This document shows, piece by piece, positions 8,149-17,646 of a stretch of DNA of 64,000 bases. The stretch is from Phycisphaeraceae bacterium (GTDB lineage Bacteria > Planctomycetota > Phycisphaerae > Phycisphaerales > UBA1924): positions 153,024 through 217,023 of the forward strand of contig JAHBXD010000005.1 in assembly GCA_019636695.1 (NCBI GenBank), given 5' to 3'. Within the stretch, counting starts at the first letter, position 1. The number at the start of each line of letters is the position of its first letter. Below the pieces are notes generated by a model. It saw only the letters and a program-made list of their open reading frames with translations, did no database searches and was not told the DNA's origin. The position numbers and the translations under genes are program-made.

Positions 8149-11100
8149 TCACAGTTCCGGGGCAAAACCCCGGCGCAGCGTATTCTCGCAGATCGCGCGC
8201 GGCTCGACAAACTGAAGCAGGTAGTCTTTCCCGCCCGCTTTCGACCCGACGCCCGACATGCCGAACCCACCGAAGGGCTGACGCGCGACCAGCGCCCCAG
8301 TGCATGAGCGATTGAGGTAGAGATTGCCCACGCGGAACTCGCGCTTGGCCCTTTCAAGGTGCTCGGGTTTGCGGCTGTAGACCCCCCCGGTCAGCTTGAA
8401 GACATGGTCGTTGGCCATGTCGAGGGCATCATCGAAACTCGACGCGTGCATGACGGCCACGACCGGGCCGAAAATCTCTTCCCGGGCAATGGCGTGCTTC
8501 GGGGTGACACCGCTGAAGATATGCGGTCCCACAAAGCGTTCCGCCATGCCTCCAGGCAGGTTCGCCGGGGTTTCCATTGCCAGTTCGAGCGTGCATCCCT
8601 CGGCCTTGGCCTTGGCGATCGCACCGCGGATGCGATCGGCCGCTTCACGATCGATCACCGGCCCCACATCGGTGCCGGGCATGGCCGGATCGCCCGGCAC
8701 AAGCGCGCGGGTTGCTTCGACGAACCGACGCTTGAAAGTCTCCATGTGCGGGCCATCCGGCCCCTGCGGATCGACCACGATCAACCGCGAACAGGCCGAA
8801 CACTTCTGCCCCTGGAAGCCGAACGCGGAATGACGCACCCCCAGCACCGCCTCGTCAAGGTCGGCCGATGAATCGATGATGATGGCGTTCTTGCCGCCCA
8901 TCTCGCAGACTACGCGTTTCACGTGGGTTGCCGAATCGCGGATCGACGAATCGATGAATGGCGAACCGGGGGCCGCAGCGGTCAGAATGTCAAGCCCGAC
9001 ATCGCGCGATCCCGTGAAGGCGATGAGAGCGACACGAGGATCTCGCACCAGCGCTGCACCCGTGGTCTCTCCCGGGGCGGGACAAAAATGCAGCACATCG
9101 CGCACGGGCACGCCCCCGCGGCGCGAGCCTTCGGCCCTCAACTCGCGCCCGAAGACCCGCTCGAGCGACTCGTGCAGCACATCGGTCATCAGCCTGGCGA
9201 TGCCGGGAGTCTGCTCGGCGGGCTTCACGACGACAGTGTTCCCCGTCACCAGCGCAGCGACAGTCATGCCGCAGCAGATCGCCAGCGGGAAATTCCACGG
9301 GCTGATGACAACCGTCACCCCGCGAGGCTGATAGAGCTGTTCGTCGAGTTCACCGAAGAACCGCCCGATACGCTCACGCTCGAACATCGGCACGGCCAGC
9401 CGGGCGTAATACTCGCAGAAATCGATCGCTTCGCAGACGTCGGCATCGGCTTCGCGCCAGGTCTTGCCCGACTCTTTGATCATGACACCGGCGAGTTCAT
9501 CCCGCCTGCGGCGCATGGCCTCGGCCGCCTCAATCAGCACACCGGCCCTTGCGCGCGGGTCGGCATCGCGCCAGAGGTTGAACGCCTTTGCCGCCGAAGT
9601 GACCATCTCGCGAGCCTGTTCGGTCGTTCGGTCGTTGGCGACCTGCGGCACCCGACAGACCGCGACCGCGCGAGCAAACGCCTCTCGTTGCTCGCGAAAT
9701 GCGAAATTGCGCATCGCTTCGTTCTGGAAAGGTCGGCCGTTGCCGACCCCTTCGACCGCGGGCGAAAGACGATGACGCTCGGGCGCGCCCAGGTACAGAT
9801 CGGGCTTGCCCGAAACCGACCCGTTTGCACCCGCGGCCTGCTTCGGCCCAGGGGCCGCCAGCAACTCCGAGACATCCGCGTTGTCGATGAAACCGGCCCG
9901 AAGCCATGATTCGTTGCTTGTATTCTCGAGCAGCCGCCGCACGAGATACGCCATGCCGGGGATCATTTCGCCCACAGGGACATACTCGCGCACGCGCAGG
10001 CCCATTTCGGCCGCGGCGTACTTGAGTTCGTCGGCCATGCCGTGGAGCATCTGAAGTTCGATAGCCTCGCGCGGCAAGCCCCGCTGTTCAAGCCCGACCA
10101 GCGCCGCCGCAATCGATCGCACGTTGTGCGAGCCGAGGGCGAGCTTGACACCCCCCGAGCCGGGCGCGAGGCGCGTGGGGCCTAGTCCTGCGGTCGCAGG
10201 AGCCTTGGGACACGCATCGAGGAGGATCCGCGTCATCTCTTCAAAGCAGCGGTCGGTCTGCCATTTCTCATTCCAGACCGGGCACGGCCACCCTTGCTCT
10301 TCGGCGTGGATGGTTTCGTAATCCCAATAGGCGCCCTTGACAAGCCGAACCGACACGATACGGCCGGTTCGCTTCGCCCACTCGACAACGCGGCGGGCAT
10401 CATCCGGCCCGCTCTTGAGGTATGCCTGCATGGCCAGCCCGGCGTGGAAATCGACCGCTTCGCAGCAACGGAAAAACAGTTCGAGGGTGAGATCCTTGAA
10501 CTTGAACTGCTCCATGTCGAAGTTGACGAATACGCCTCGCTCGCGCGCGGCCTCAAGCACCGGCACCAGCCTTCGCATCAGGTCGTTGATCGATCCCTCG
10601 GTGTCGATGGGGTCGAACTTGGCGCTCAGCGAACTGATTTTGATCGATACATTGACCCTCGGAACCCCACCGAGATGGTCGCGTTCAAGCCGCGCATCGG
10701 CGGCGAACCCGGCGACGGTTTCCGGAAGATTCTCAACCAGGTCGGCATACTTCGCCTGGTAGGCATCGGCCTCGGCATCGCTCACGCACGCCTCGCCGAG
10801 CAGATCGACGCTGAACGCGATGCCGTCCTTCCAGAGGCTTTTGAGTCGGGGCAGGGCGCTGGCCGCGTCGGTGCCCGCGATGAACTTCGACGCCATGCCC
10901 TTGATCTGCGAACTGATCGTGCCCGCGAACAACCCCTTGGCCAGCCCCCCGGCTTTGATGCCCAGCTCAAAACCCGGAGGAAGCTTGACCCCGGGCTGCG
11001 TCAGATAGTCGGTCAGATGGTCATGAATCATCTCGGGTGTCGTCAGCACGGGAAAGCAGTCGACGAACCGGAACATCTGCACCTTGAAGTTCTGGTCTTT

Positions 11101-11298
11101 CATCGACCAGTTCATCAGTTTGTCGCTGTAGAACTTCGCGCTCAGGATGCCCGCCTTGTGCCCGCGCGCCCGATCAAGCATCTCTGACCCGAGGGCGAGG
11201 ATTCGGCTCTCGGCCGATGCATCGCCTGACGCGGCGGGTGCGGCGGCCTGACCGGAAGGGGGTGCGGACGTGCGACGCTTGCTTTTGAAAAGGGGCAT
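8149..11298 (-). CDS. putA: Bifunctional proline dehydrogenase / L-glutamate-gamma-semialdehyde dehydrogenase
   Basis: 1049 residues from the ATG at 11298. The N-terminal half is a proline dehydrogenase barrel (RVNVSIKISSLSAKFDPI near residue 220, RLVKGAYWDYE later). The C-terminal half is an aldehyde dehydrogenase with the FTGSRDVG cofactor loop, CEMGGKNAI with the general-base Glu, and FQGQKCSACSR with the catalytic Cys at about residue 833. It oxidises proline to glutamate via P5C. There is no N-terminal ribbon-helix-helix domain, so it is not a self-regulating PutA of the E. coli type. No strong ribosome site precedes this start, but earlier in-frame codons encode low-quality sequence. 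Confidence 0.92.
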   Translation of the reverse strand: MPLFKSKRRTSAPPSGQAAAPAASGDASAESRILALGSEMLDRARGHKAGILSAKFYSDKLMNWSMKDQNFKVQMFRFVDCFPVLTTPEMIHDHLTDYLTQPGVKLPPGFELGIKAGGLAKGLFAGTISSQIKGMASKFIAGTDAASALPRLKSLWKDGIAFSVDLLGEACVSDAEADAYQAKYADLVENLPETVAGFAADARLERDHLGGVPRVNVSIKISSLSAKFDPIDTEGSINDLMRRLVPVLEAARERGVFVNFDMEQFKFKDLTLELFFRCCEAVDFHAGLAMQAYLKSGPDDARRVVEWAKRTGRIVSVRLVKGAYWDYETIHAEEQGWPCPVWNEKWQTDRCFEEMTRILLDACPKAPATAGLGPTRLAPGSGGVKLALGSHNVRSIAAALVGLEQRGLPREAIELQMLHGMADELKYAAAEMGLRVREYVPVGEMIPGMAYLVRRLLENTSNESWLRAGFIDNADVSELLAAPGPKQAAGANGSVSGKPDLYLGAPERHRLSPAVEGVGNGRPFQNEAMRNFAFREQREAFARAVAVCRVPQVANDRTTEQAREMVTSAAKAFNLWRDADPRARAGVLIEAAEAMRRRRDELAGVMIKESGKTWREADADVCEAIDFCEYYARLAVPMFERERIGRFFGELDEQLYQPRGVTVVISPWNFPLAICCGMTVAALVTGNTVVVKPAEQTPGIARLMTDVLHESLERVFGRELRAEGSRRGGVPVRDVLHFCPAPGETTGAALVRDPRVALIAFTGSRDVGLDILTAAAPGSPFIDSSIRDSATHVKRVVCEMGGKNAIIIDSSADLDEAVLGVRHSAFGFQGQKCSACSRLIVVDPQGPDGPHMETFKRRFVEATRALVPGDPAMPGTDVGPVIDREAADRIRGAIAKAKAEGCTLELAMETPANLPGGMAERFVGPHIFSGVTPKHAIAREEIFGPVVAVMHASSFDDALDMANDHVFKLTGGVYSRKPEHLERAKREFRVGNLYLNRSCTGALVARQPFGGFGMSGVGSKAGGKDYLLQFVEPRAICENTLRRGFAPEL

Positions 11299-11489
11299 GG
11301 CTCGGCGAATTCCGAAAAGACGCCTCAGGACGCGGGGGCGACAGCCGGTCCGCACTCCGGGCGGGCAACTGTACGCCGTGCCCGTTGCACCCAGGACCGG
11401 CGGAAGCGGTTGCACCAGTGACCAAAGGCCGCCCCCTCGCACGCGAAGGGACGGCCCGGTCTCCCGGCTCCGAAAGCGCGGTGGTCGGA

Positions 11490-12056
11490 TCAGCGTTCGA
11501 TGACGAGGCGCGATCCGGTCGGAATCGCCGTGGTGATGTTGAAGAAGTTGGGGCTGGTCGCCTTGATGATCTCATGCAACTGGCGGAACTGCTCTTCGGT
11601 CGCGTCGCCGGCGATGCGGACGGTCTGCTGGAGGTTGCCGTACCCGGGCTTGACCTTGGCGTCGATGCCCAGGAACCCGCGCAGGTCGATATCGCCGCGA
11701 AGATCGATCTCGAGCTTGGTGAGGGTGATGCCCATGAGCGCGGCGACGGCCGAATAGCCCACCATCATGCAGGCGTTGAGCGCCGACATGAGGTATTCCT
11801 GCGGATTGGCGAATTCGTTGGTGCCGCAAAGCTCGTGCGGTTCATCGACGCTGATCGTAAACGGCCGTTCGATATACCGGCCGCCGAACCCGAAGCCGCG
11901 AACCGCATGGTCGGAGCGCGTGCCACCCTTCCACGTGCTGGTCACGGCCCACGAGGTCTGGCCCCGGGCCGAATCGCTCTGGATATCGACAATGCACCCC
12001 CGCAGGGCGGCGACGTCGATCCCGTTCACGGTCGTATGTTCAAGAGTCTCGTGCAT
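11490..12056 (-). CDS. OsmC family (peroxiredoxin-like) protein
   Basis: 188 residues from the ATG at 12056, preceded by AAAGGAG at 7 nt. DEPHELCGTNEFANPQEYLM followed by SALNACMMVGYSAVAA is the OsmC/Ohr fold signature. One conserved Cys (NACM) is present and a second lies in HELCG, but the second OsmC catalytic Cys-Pro pair appears as TSPNFF, so reactivity could differ from Ohr. The family detoxifies organic hydroperoxides or reacts with acyl thiols. A TetR gene is divergent 149 bp away and is the likely regulator. Confidence 0.85.
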   Translation of the reverse strand: MHETLEHTTVNGIDVAALRGCIVDIQSDSARGQTSWAVTSTWKGGTRSDHAVRGFGFGGRYIERPFTISVDEPHELCGTNEFANPQEYLMSALNACMMVGYSAVAALMGITLTKLEIDLRGDIDLRGFLGIDAKVKPGYGNLQQTVRIAGDATEEQFRQLHEIIKATSPNFFNITTAIPTGSRLVIER

Positions 12057-12137
12057 GTGTGTGCTCCTTTCGTTTTGATGCGACGACAACGCTCGCCGCG
12101 ATGAAACGAGTATTCGGCACGACACGGCCTTGAAACA

Positions 12138-12154
12138 GTGCACTCGCGGTGCAC
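12138..12154. promoter_or_regulatory. Candidate TetR operator between osmC-like and tetR genes
   Basis: GTGCACTCGCGGTGCAC is made of two self-complementary GTGCAC hexamers separated by 5 bp. The 17-bp symmetry, the central position in the divergent 149-bp promoter region and the adjacent TetR gene make it a plausible operator. Protein binding is inferred, not shown. Confidence 0.45.
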
Positions 12155-12205
12155 CCTGGGGGTGACTTCGAGTACACTCCCTGCTGACGCCGCAAAGGAG
12201 CACGC

Positions 12206-12829
12206 ATGAACCGGCAACAGGGCAAAACCGTGGCCGAACTCTTCGGCCACCCTCCGCTTGCGCAGGAAGGCCGAGATCGCCTGATCGCCGCGGGGATCGA
12301 GCTGTTCTCTCGCCACGGCATTCAGGCCGTCGGTCTCGACCAGATCATCGCCCTCGCCGGCGTCACCAAGACGACGTTCTACAAGCACTTCGAAAGCAAA
12401 GACGAACTCGCCGTCGAGGCCGTGCGCCGACGTCACGAGTGGGAGTTGGTCGCCTGGGATCGCGCGGTACACGAACTCGCGGGGGATTGCCCTCGCAAAC
12501 AACTGGTCGCCTATTACGACGTGCTCGACCTCTGGTTCAATGACCCCGACTTCCGCGGCTGCCTCTTTATCAACTCCGCCGCCGAGTTTCCCAATCCGCA
12601 CGACCCGATCCACCGCGTCGCGGCAGAACATAAGCGCAGGGTCCGCGATCATTTCCGCTCGCTTGCCGCCCTCGCGGGGGTCACCGAACCCGAAGCCTTC
12701 GCCGACCGCTATACCGCCCTGTTCGAGGGCACCCTCGTCCTCCGCCAGGTCCACGACCGAAACGACGCCGCCCGCGTCATGAAGCCGGCCGTCGAGCAGA
12801 TGCTTCGCGACGCCCTCGGCAACGCCTGA
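12206..12829 (+). CDS. TetR/AcrR family transcriptional regulator
   Basis: 207 residues. The start at 12206 follows AAAGGAG. Residues 19-64 form the TetR HTH: RDRLIAAGIELFSRHGIQAV, then DQIIALAGVTKTTFYKHF. The C-terminal ligand domain has FRGCLFINSAAEFPNP, a feature of a TetR subgroup linked to stress and detoxification genes. It is divergent from the OsmC-like gene and probably represses both genes through the palindrome at 12138-12154. Confidence 0.9.
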   Translation: MNRQQGKTVAELFGHPPLAQEGRDRLIAAGIELFSRHGIQAVGLDQIIALAGVTKTTFYKHFESKDELAVEAVRRRHEWELVAWDRAVHELAGDCPRKQLVAYYDVLDLWFNDPDFRGCLFINSAAEFPNPHDPIHRVAAEHKRRVRDHFRSLAALAGVTEPEAFADRYTALFEGTLVLRQVHDRNDAARVMKPAVEQMLRDALGNA

Positions 12830-12927
12830 CCGCACTTTCTTTTCCCACCGCGTGAGCGTGTTTCCCGCACGTCGCTTGACCCTTGACCAATGCAGCAATG
12901 CCGCTGCATCACCAAGGGAGATCCACG

Positions 12928-13671
12928 ATGCGCACCACGCACCTGACCGCGCTGTTTGCCCTCACCATCGCCGCCTCAAACGCCCTCGCCCTCGAAACCA
13001 TCACCCTCCGTTCAGGATGGATCAGTAACGCCCCGGGAATCCCCTCCCAGATCGAGGACGACATCACCGTACTCGCCGGACCCGGCGGCACAGCCCTGAG
13101 CGCGACGGCCTTTACCCCGGCCCAATTCGCCGCGGCACAGTCCGGGCCGTTCGCGCGGGTCATCACACCCGTCAGCGGACCGTGGATCGCCACCCTCCCC
13201 GCCGACCCGCTGGCCCGTTGGATCAACCCCAGCTTCTTCGCCACCGGCCCCTTCTTCCTCGGTACTCCGGCCTCGGCGTTGTATGCCGTGCCCTTCAACG
13301 TCACGACAACCGGCATCACCAGCGCCACCCTCACGCTGCATTGGGCGTGCGATGACACCCTCGGGGGTCTGCTCGCCGGTGCCGGCGACCCCAACCAGAT
13401 GGGCGTCTATATCAACGGCGTGCCCGTGCCGATCGCCGGGGGCAGCTTCTCCTCGCAGTCGAGCGTCTTCAACGTCAACGTCACGGGGTTGGTCAACACC
13501 GGCGCCAACACCATGTATCTCTACCAGCGCGACATCGGCGTGAGCGTCAGCGGCCTGATCTTCAGCGCAACCTACAACATCCTTCCGGCGCCCGGCGCCG
13601 CCGGATTGCTCGGCCTCGGCGGCCTGTGCGCAGTGCGCCGACGCCGCCCGGCCCTGCCTGCCCGCGCATAA
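12928..13671 (+). CDS. Secreted protein with PEP-CTERM-like tag
   Basis: 247 residues from the ATG at 12928, preceded by AAGGGAG at 7-9 nt. The signal peptide ends near SNALA. The mature part is beta-rich with no catalytic motif; TLTLHWACDDTLGG and MGVYINGVPVPIAGG suggest a lectin-like or jelly-roll fold. The C-terminus is LPAPGAAGLLGLGGLCAVRRRR plus eight residues, again a Pro-Gly motif, helix and Arg run. It is probably exported and processed by an exosortase-type or related system. Function is unknown. Confidence 0.7.
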   Translation: MRTTHLTALFALTIAASNALALETITLRSGWISNAPGIPSQIEDDITVLAGPGGTALSATAFTPAQFAAAQSGPFARVITPVSGPWIATLPADPLARWINPSFFATGPFFLGTPASALYAVPFNVTTTGITSATLTLHWACDDTLGGLLAGAGDPNQMGVYINGVPVPIAGGSFSSQSSVFNVNVTGLVNTGANTMYLYQRDIGVSVSGLIFSATYNILPAPGAAGLLGLGGLCAVRRRRPALPARA

Positions 13672-13696
13672 CCCACCCACATGACGGATCATGCCG

Positions 13697-13725
13697 CAAG
13701 CCGCCCGAGGACCCTCGGCGGCTTG
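13697..13725 (+). terminator. Hairpin after the tagged secreted protein gene
   Basis: CAAGCCGCC pairs with GGCGGCTTG, and CGAGG with CCTCG, giving about 13 bp with one bulged C. It begins 25 bp after the stop at 13671. The tail is TGTGTGC rather than a clean T run, so it is only a probable terminator. Confidence 0.45.
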
Positions 13726-13751
13726 TGTGCATAACTTCGACCAATGGCAAG

Positions 13752-13838
13752 CGGAGAGGGGGGGATTCGAACCCCCGATACGGTTGCCCGTATACGCGAT
13801 TTCCAGTCGCGTTCCTTCAGCCTCTCGGACACCTCTCC
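13752..13838 (-). tRNA. tRNA-Ser (anticodon GGA)
   Basis: An 87-nt cloverleaf reads on the minus strand: acceptor GGAGAGG/CCTCTCC, anticodon loop CTGGAAA (anticodon GGA), a long variable arm (ATACGGGCAACCGTAT) typical of serine tRNA, and the T-loop GGTTCGAATCC. CCA is not encoded. Confidence 0.95.
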
Positions 13839-13884
13839 GAATAACGCGGGCAGTGTAGACCCTCCCCGCCGAGCCGTCACCCGA

Positions 13885-15480
13885 TCACGGCGTCGCGCTC
13901 ACCGTCGCCCCCGACGCGGCGGTCAGATACCGATCGATCACCGAGACGATGTCCTCGTGCAGTTTCAGCGCCCGGGCATCGGTCGCGCCCGCCCCGGAGA
14001 GGTCGTTGATCAGGATGCTGAACCCCACCGCCCGCCCCGACGGCCTGTGAATCACATAGCCGCTCAGGGTGCGCACGCCGTTCAGATACCCCGATTTCGC
14101 CCGCACTTCGTTGGCAATCTTCACCTCGCGGAATCGACGCCGCAGCGTCCCGTCTCCCGCCTCGGGCAGCGACGCCACAAACACCGAAGACAGTTGCGGA
14201 TCACGGTACATCGACGCCAGGAACGTCGTAAGCAGCGCCGGGGAAACCTCGTTGTCACGGCTCATCCCCGACCCGTCGCTCACCACGATGTTCGTCGCCG
14301 CCTGCGGCCCCAGCCGCTCGGCCAGCACCATGCGAAGCACGCTCGCCCCCGTCTCCCACGATCCCGACTCCCCCGAAACGGCATGCCCGAGCAGCTTCAG
14401 CAGGGCCTCGGCATACAGATTCACCGAGTCGACATTGCAGAGTTGCACGATATCCGCAAGGGGGGTCGTCACCACCGCAAGCACGCGCCCTTCGTCAAAT
14501 CGCTCGTCAGATGCGGCCAGACGCACCTGCGCGACCGCCGCGGTCCCACCCGGGGTTGACCCCACCACAACGCCGAGCGAGGCCAGCCGATCGGCCAGCA
14601 GTTGCCCGGCAAAAAGCGCGGGGTCGTGCAGCGCCACCCGCGCCGGGGCCTGTGCCGGATAACGCACATCGCCCAGGAGCGCAAACCGATTGGCCCGCAT
14701 GTCGCGCCGCACCCAAGCCGTATGCCGACCCGTGGTCACCGTCCGCGCGCCGATGCGCACTTCACGCGATATCCACGGCGCTCGCGGCTCAAGCGTGAAG
14801 TCGGGTGCGCTGACACCGTCTGGTGCCGGCCGGGCATAAAAGTCCAGCACGTTCCGATGAAAATTCACCCCCCCCACCGCGGCGCAGTAGTGCCGATCGA
14901 GTTGATCGGCCGGCCATCGCGGATGCACATACTGCCGGTCAAAGACCCGATCATCCACCACGATCTCGCGGATGGATGTCACCTTCGCATCGTGCACGGC
15001 TCTGGCCATCGCGTTCAGCACGTTCTCGGCAGAAAGGTCCGTCGAAACGCGCTTGAGAAACTCCGGATCGCCCAGCGCAGGGTCGCCCGCCCCCTTGAGC
15101 ACCAACACATCCCCCGACAGAATCAACTCCGTCCGGAAAACATACTCAGGCCCCAGCACCGCCAGCGCGGCACCCGTCGTCAACACCTTCATGTTCGATG
15201 CAGGAATGTACTTCGCCTCGTGCTCGACACCCGCCAGGCGCGCCATCGACCCGAGATCGACCACCGAAACGCCGACACGCGCGCTGCCCAGTCGCGCATC
15301 ACGCACAAGGGTCTCGATATCCCTCGCAATTGTCGGGTTCGCGCTATACGCCGAGGCAACACGGCTCGCGGCCGTCACCGGCGCCGGGGCCAACCCCAGA
15401 ACCGCCAGCACCACACATGCCGCCAGATGCGCTACCCATCCGCCGCGATCTCCCCGTCCTGCTCCGTGTCCTGGTTTCAT
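13885..15480 (-). CDS. dacB: D-alanyl-D-alanine carboxypeptidase/endopeptidase (PBP4 family)
   Basis: 531 residues from the ATG at 15480 (GAGGGAG just upstream). A signal peptide lies near residues 15-38. The PBP4 (peptidase S13) motifs are all present: SxxK in IPASNMKVLTTGAAL, the SxN-type motif in VVSDGSGMSRDN, and K(T/S)G in VRAKSGYLNGV. The enzyme hydrolyses D-Ala-D-Ala and peptidoglycan cross-links in the periplasm, so this organism has or remodels peptidoglycan. It lies downstream of the tRNA-Ser on the same strand but is not an operon with it. In-frame sequence extends upstream to 16086 but does not look coding. Confidence 0.9.
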   Translation of the reverse strand: MKPGHGAGRGDRGGWVAHLAACVVLAVLGLAPAPVTAASRVASAYSANPTIARDIETLVRDARLGSARVGVSVVDLGSMARLAGVEHEAKYIPASNMKVLTTGAALAVLGPEYVFRTELILSGDVLVLKGAGDPALGDPEFLKRVSTDLSAENVLNAMARAVHDAKVTSIREIVVDDRVFDRQYVHPRWPADQLDRHYCAAVGGVNFHRNVLDFYARPAPDGVSAPDFTLEPRAPWISREVRIGARTVTTGRHTAWVRRDMRANRFALLGDVRYPAQAPARVALHDPALFAGQLLADRLASLGVVVGSTPGGTAAVAQVRLAASDERFDEGRVLAVVTTPLADIVQLCNVDSVNLYAEALLKLLGHAVSGESGSWETGASVLRMVLAERLGPQAATNIVVSDGSGMSRDNEVSPALLTTFLASMYRDPQLSSVFVASLPEAGDGTLRRRFREVKIANEVRAKSGYLNGVRTLSGYVIHRPSGRAVGFSILINDLSGAGATDARALKLHEDIVSVIDRYLTAASGATVSATP

Positions 15481-16217
15481 GCGCTCCCTCGCTCGACTGG
15501 GCCGGACTCGCCGGCAACTTCCTTCCCGCCATGCCTGCCCGAACAACACATCCACACCAAAAGGCCCATCATTATCGGGCAACCCGCCCCCGTCAGCGGC
15601 AGTTCGTTCCACGAATCGCCGCAAGTTCGTTGGCCGCTCAAAGCCCCATCGCTCGCCCCAGGTTCTTCCCTGGGGAAATCCCCGCTCCCCGCTTTCCGCG
15701 GCAGGGAAATTCCTCAGTACATCGGAAGTCGCCGCTCCCGGCGTTGATGAAATCGCGACCGACTCGCTTCTCGGTCGCGCCCATCCGCAAGCCCCCGCAC
15801 CCAAGCGCAATGGTGCTCCAGCGCCACCCAGCCGCGGAGGCCCGACCCCAGGCACGCCCGCCGACTGCCGAATCGACTCAGACGGCCAACATCCTATAAG
15901 ACCATGACACGGGCCGAGGCCGCATTTACGGGCCATACCCAACCCGGTCACACCGATCGAAGAGACGCCTCGCTCCTGGGTCTGGCAAGTGACGCCATCA
16001 CCGTGGACATCGTTCGGGTCATACCAATATCGCAGCGCACAATCGTGTTCCGTAGGCGACATCAGCCCGAACGCTTTGCAGCGCAATCAGCGCGGAACGA
16101 CATGCCGAGCGTCCTTGAGAGAACGCCAGCCTGACACGACGGCATCTCGGGGCGGGGCCTTCCGTTCCCGGCATCCCGCCACCGCTTCCTGCCCCAGACC
16201 GACACCCACTCGGTCCG
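15481..16217. other. Intergenic spacer, 737 bp, with hairpins on the dacB side
   Basis: No credible gene. All frames are open because of GC bias, and the translations look random. Two clear hairpins lie upstream of dacB: CCCCAGG/CCTGGGG at 15656-15675 (6-nt loop) and CGCGACCGA/TCGGTCGCG at 15754-15779 (8-nt loop). They could fold in a long dacB leader or be incidental. Confidence 0.45.
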
Positions 16218-17300
16218 CTAGGCTCGCCTTCTGCGCCAACTCATCGCTGCGGCGATGCCCATCACCCCGACAGCACCTGGCCCGGGAATCACTTTCGACC
16301 AGAGCAGCGCTTCGACGCGCCCGGTCGTGTTGTTGAATCCACGCCCGGCAACGTACACCATCGTACCGTCGCTCCAGATGCTCTCGGCATGGGTGTCACC
16401 CCAGGAACCGGGCAGCACCTGCGACAAGTCATACCACGTATCCGCGTGATCTCCACACCACACGCTGGCGCGGAATACATCGTCGATGATGGCGACCCCG
16501 ACGTGTTTCGAGCCGTTCGTGTCAAAAGCGTTGGAATGCGTCGCCCCCGCCGGAGCAAGGTCTACCCACGAATCCGCGGTATTGCTCCACATCCCCGCCC
16601 GAACCACCCCTCCGAACACCGCCCACCCCACCTGTCGATTGCCGAAAATGCCCATGGCTTGCGAGTTTGTCGCCCCCGCCGGAGCAAGGTCAACCCATGA
16701 ATCCGCGCTTCCGCTCCACATGCTCGCTCGCCCGAGTCCGCTCACAAGCGCACGGCCGACCTGGCGCGTGCCATCCGTGCCGAAGGCCACAGAGTTCGTG
16801 CCATTCGCCGGCATGAGATTCACCCACGACCCCGCGTTCCCCGACCACAGGCTGGCGCTCAACCTCCCGTTGATGAACGCCTGGCCCACCTGTTGCGAGC
16901 CTGCCGCGGCGTGCGCCTGCGAAGACTCCGCTCCCGCGGGGTGCAAATCGACTCGCGAGGCTGCCGAGCCGGTCCACATGCTCGCGCGTGAGACATCGTC
17001 AAAAGTGGCATAACCGACCTGCTGCGTATCCGACACCCCGCGGACCCATGACAACGTCGCGCCCGTAGGATGAAGATCAACCCACGACTCGGGAGTTCCA
17101 CTCCATATCGCGGCACGCAACACGCCGTCAACGACTGTGGCGCCCCCTTGGGTTGGCCCGAAAACGCTATCCGCTCGCGACTGCGTCGTCCCCATCGGAT
17201 GCAGCACCGTCACCGACCACTGTGACCATGCGGGCGCTGCGCTGCACGCCGCGGCAACAACCATCGCGCGAACCATCGCTTTGGAAGCGGGTTGAGACAT
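16218..17300 (-). CDS. Secreted HAF-like repeat protein with PEP-CTERM-like tag
   Basis: 360 residues from the ATG at 17300 (AGGAG upstream). After a signal peptide (ACSAAPAWS) come six consecutive units of about 43 residues and a partial seventh, each close to SWVDLxPxGATxS then QVGxAxxxGxxRAxMWSG. This is the HAF-type extracellular repeat, where short strands around W and G repeat in tandem, likely forming a beta-propeller. The C-terminus is IPGPGAVGVMGIAAA, then SWRRRR, a sorting tag. The protein is probably exported; its ligand is unknown. Confidence 0.75.
   Translation of the reverse strand: MSQPASKAMVRAMVVAAACSAAPAWSQWSVTVLHPMGTTQSRADSVFGPTQGGATVVDGVLRAAIWSGTPESWVDLHPTGATLSWVRGVSDTQQVGYATFDDVSRASMWTGSAASRVDLHPAGAESSQAHAAAGSQQVGQAFINGRLSASLWSGNAGSWVNLMPANGTNSVAFGTDGTRQVGRALVSGLGRASMWSGSADSWVDLAPAGATNSQAMGIFGNRQVGWAVFGGVVRAGMWSNTADSWVDLAPAGATHSNAFDTNGSKHVGVAIIDDVFRASVWCGDHADTWYDLSQVLPGSWGDTHAESIWSDGTMVYVAGRGFNNTTGRVEALLWSKVIPGPGAVGVMGIAAAMSWRRRRA
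16437..17222 (-). repeat. Tandem 43-residue (129-bp) coding repeat array
   Basis: The array covers residues about 27-288 of the HAF-like protein. DNA of adjacent units is nearly identical in places: TCGCCCCCGCCGGAGCAAGG occurs at 16541 and again at 16670, exactly 129 bp apart. Some units are recent duplications and others have drifted. Confidence 0.75.
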
Positions 17301-17646
17301 CTTCGCTCTCCTCTCTATTAGGAAACACACCGAACTGACACGCACCACGACTGCTCGCAGCGCGCACCCCCGACCAAGCGGCGGCCGTTCGGGCCAGACT
17401 ACCCCTCATCGCCCCCCACTGCAAACAGAATCCCCCGGATTCTCCCCCATTCCCTTCAACCCCCCTGCTCACACTCCCGCACTTCCTCCTAAATTTTCTC
17501 AAACTTTTTTATCTCCAGTTCCTACAAGCACTTACGCGCAGCAACGCCCCTCGCTTGTCGCTTTTTGCGCGCGCAAAAGCGCGCCACCCTCCCCCTTGGT
17601 AGATGACCAGGAAGGAGGCCCCGTGCCCACCCCAACACCCTTGCAC
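17301..17646. other. Intergenic spacer, 346 bp
   Basis: Upstream region of the HAF-like gene and downstream region of the DUF1015 gene. A T-rich patch lies near 17500-17515. A 16-bp palindrome TTTTGCGCGCGCAAAA sits at 17563-17578 and can also fold as GCGCGC/AAAA/GCGCGC (17569-17584). It may terminate the DUF1015 transcript. Nothing coding is seen. Confidence 0.45.

Noticed and set aside
14602..15747. Long plus-strand open frame opposite dacB
   Set aside because: dacB on the other strand has all PBP4 motifs; this frame is a shadow with His/Arg-rich random sequence.
15481..16086. N-terminal extension of dacB
   Set aside because: No ribosome site, random composition, and the signal peptide begins at the ATG at 15480.
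17563..17584. 16-bp palindrome as a mobile-element end or attachment site
   Set aside because: No matching partner, no target duplication and no transposase or integrase; a terminator for the DUF1015 gene is a simpler reading.
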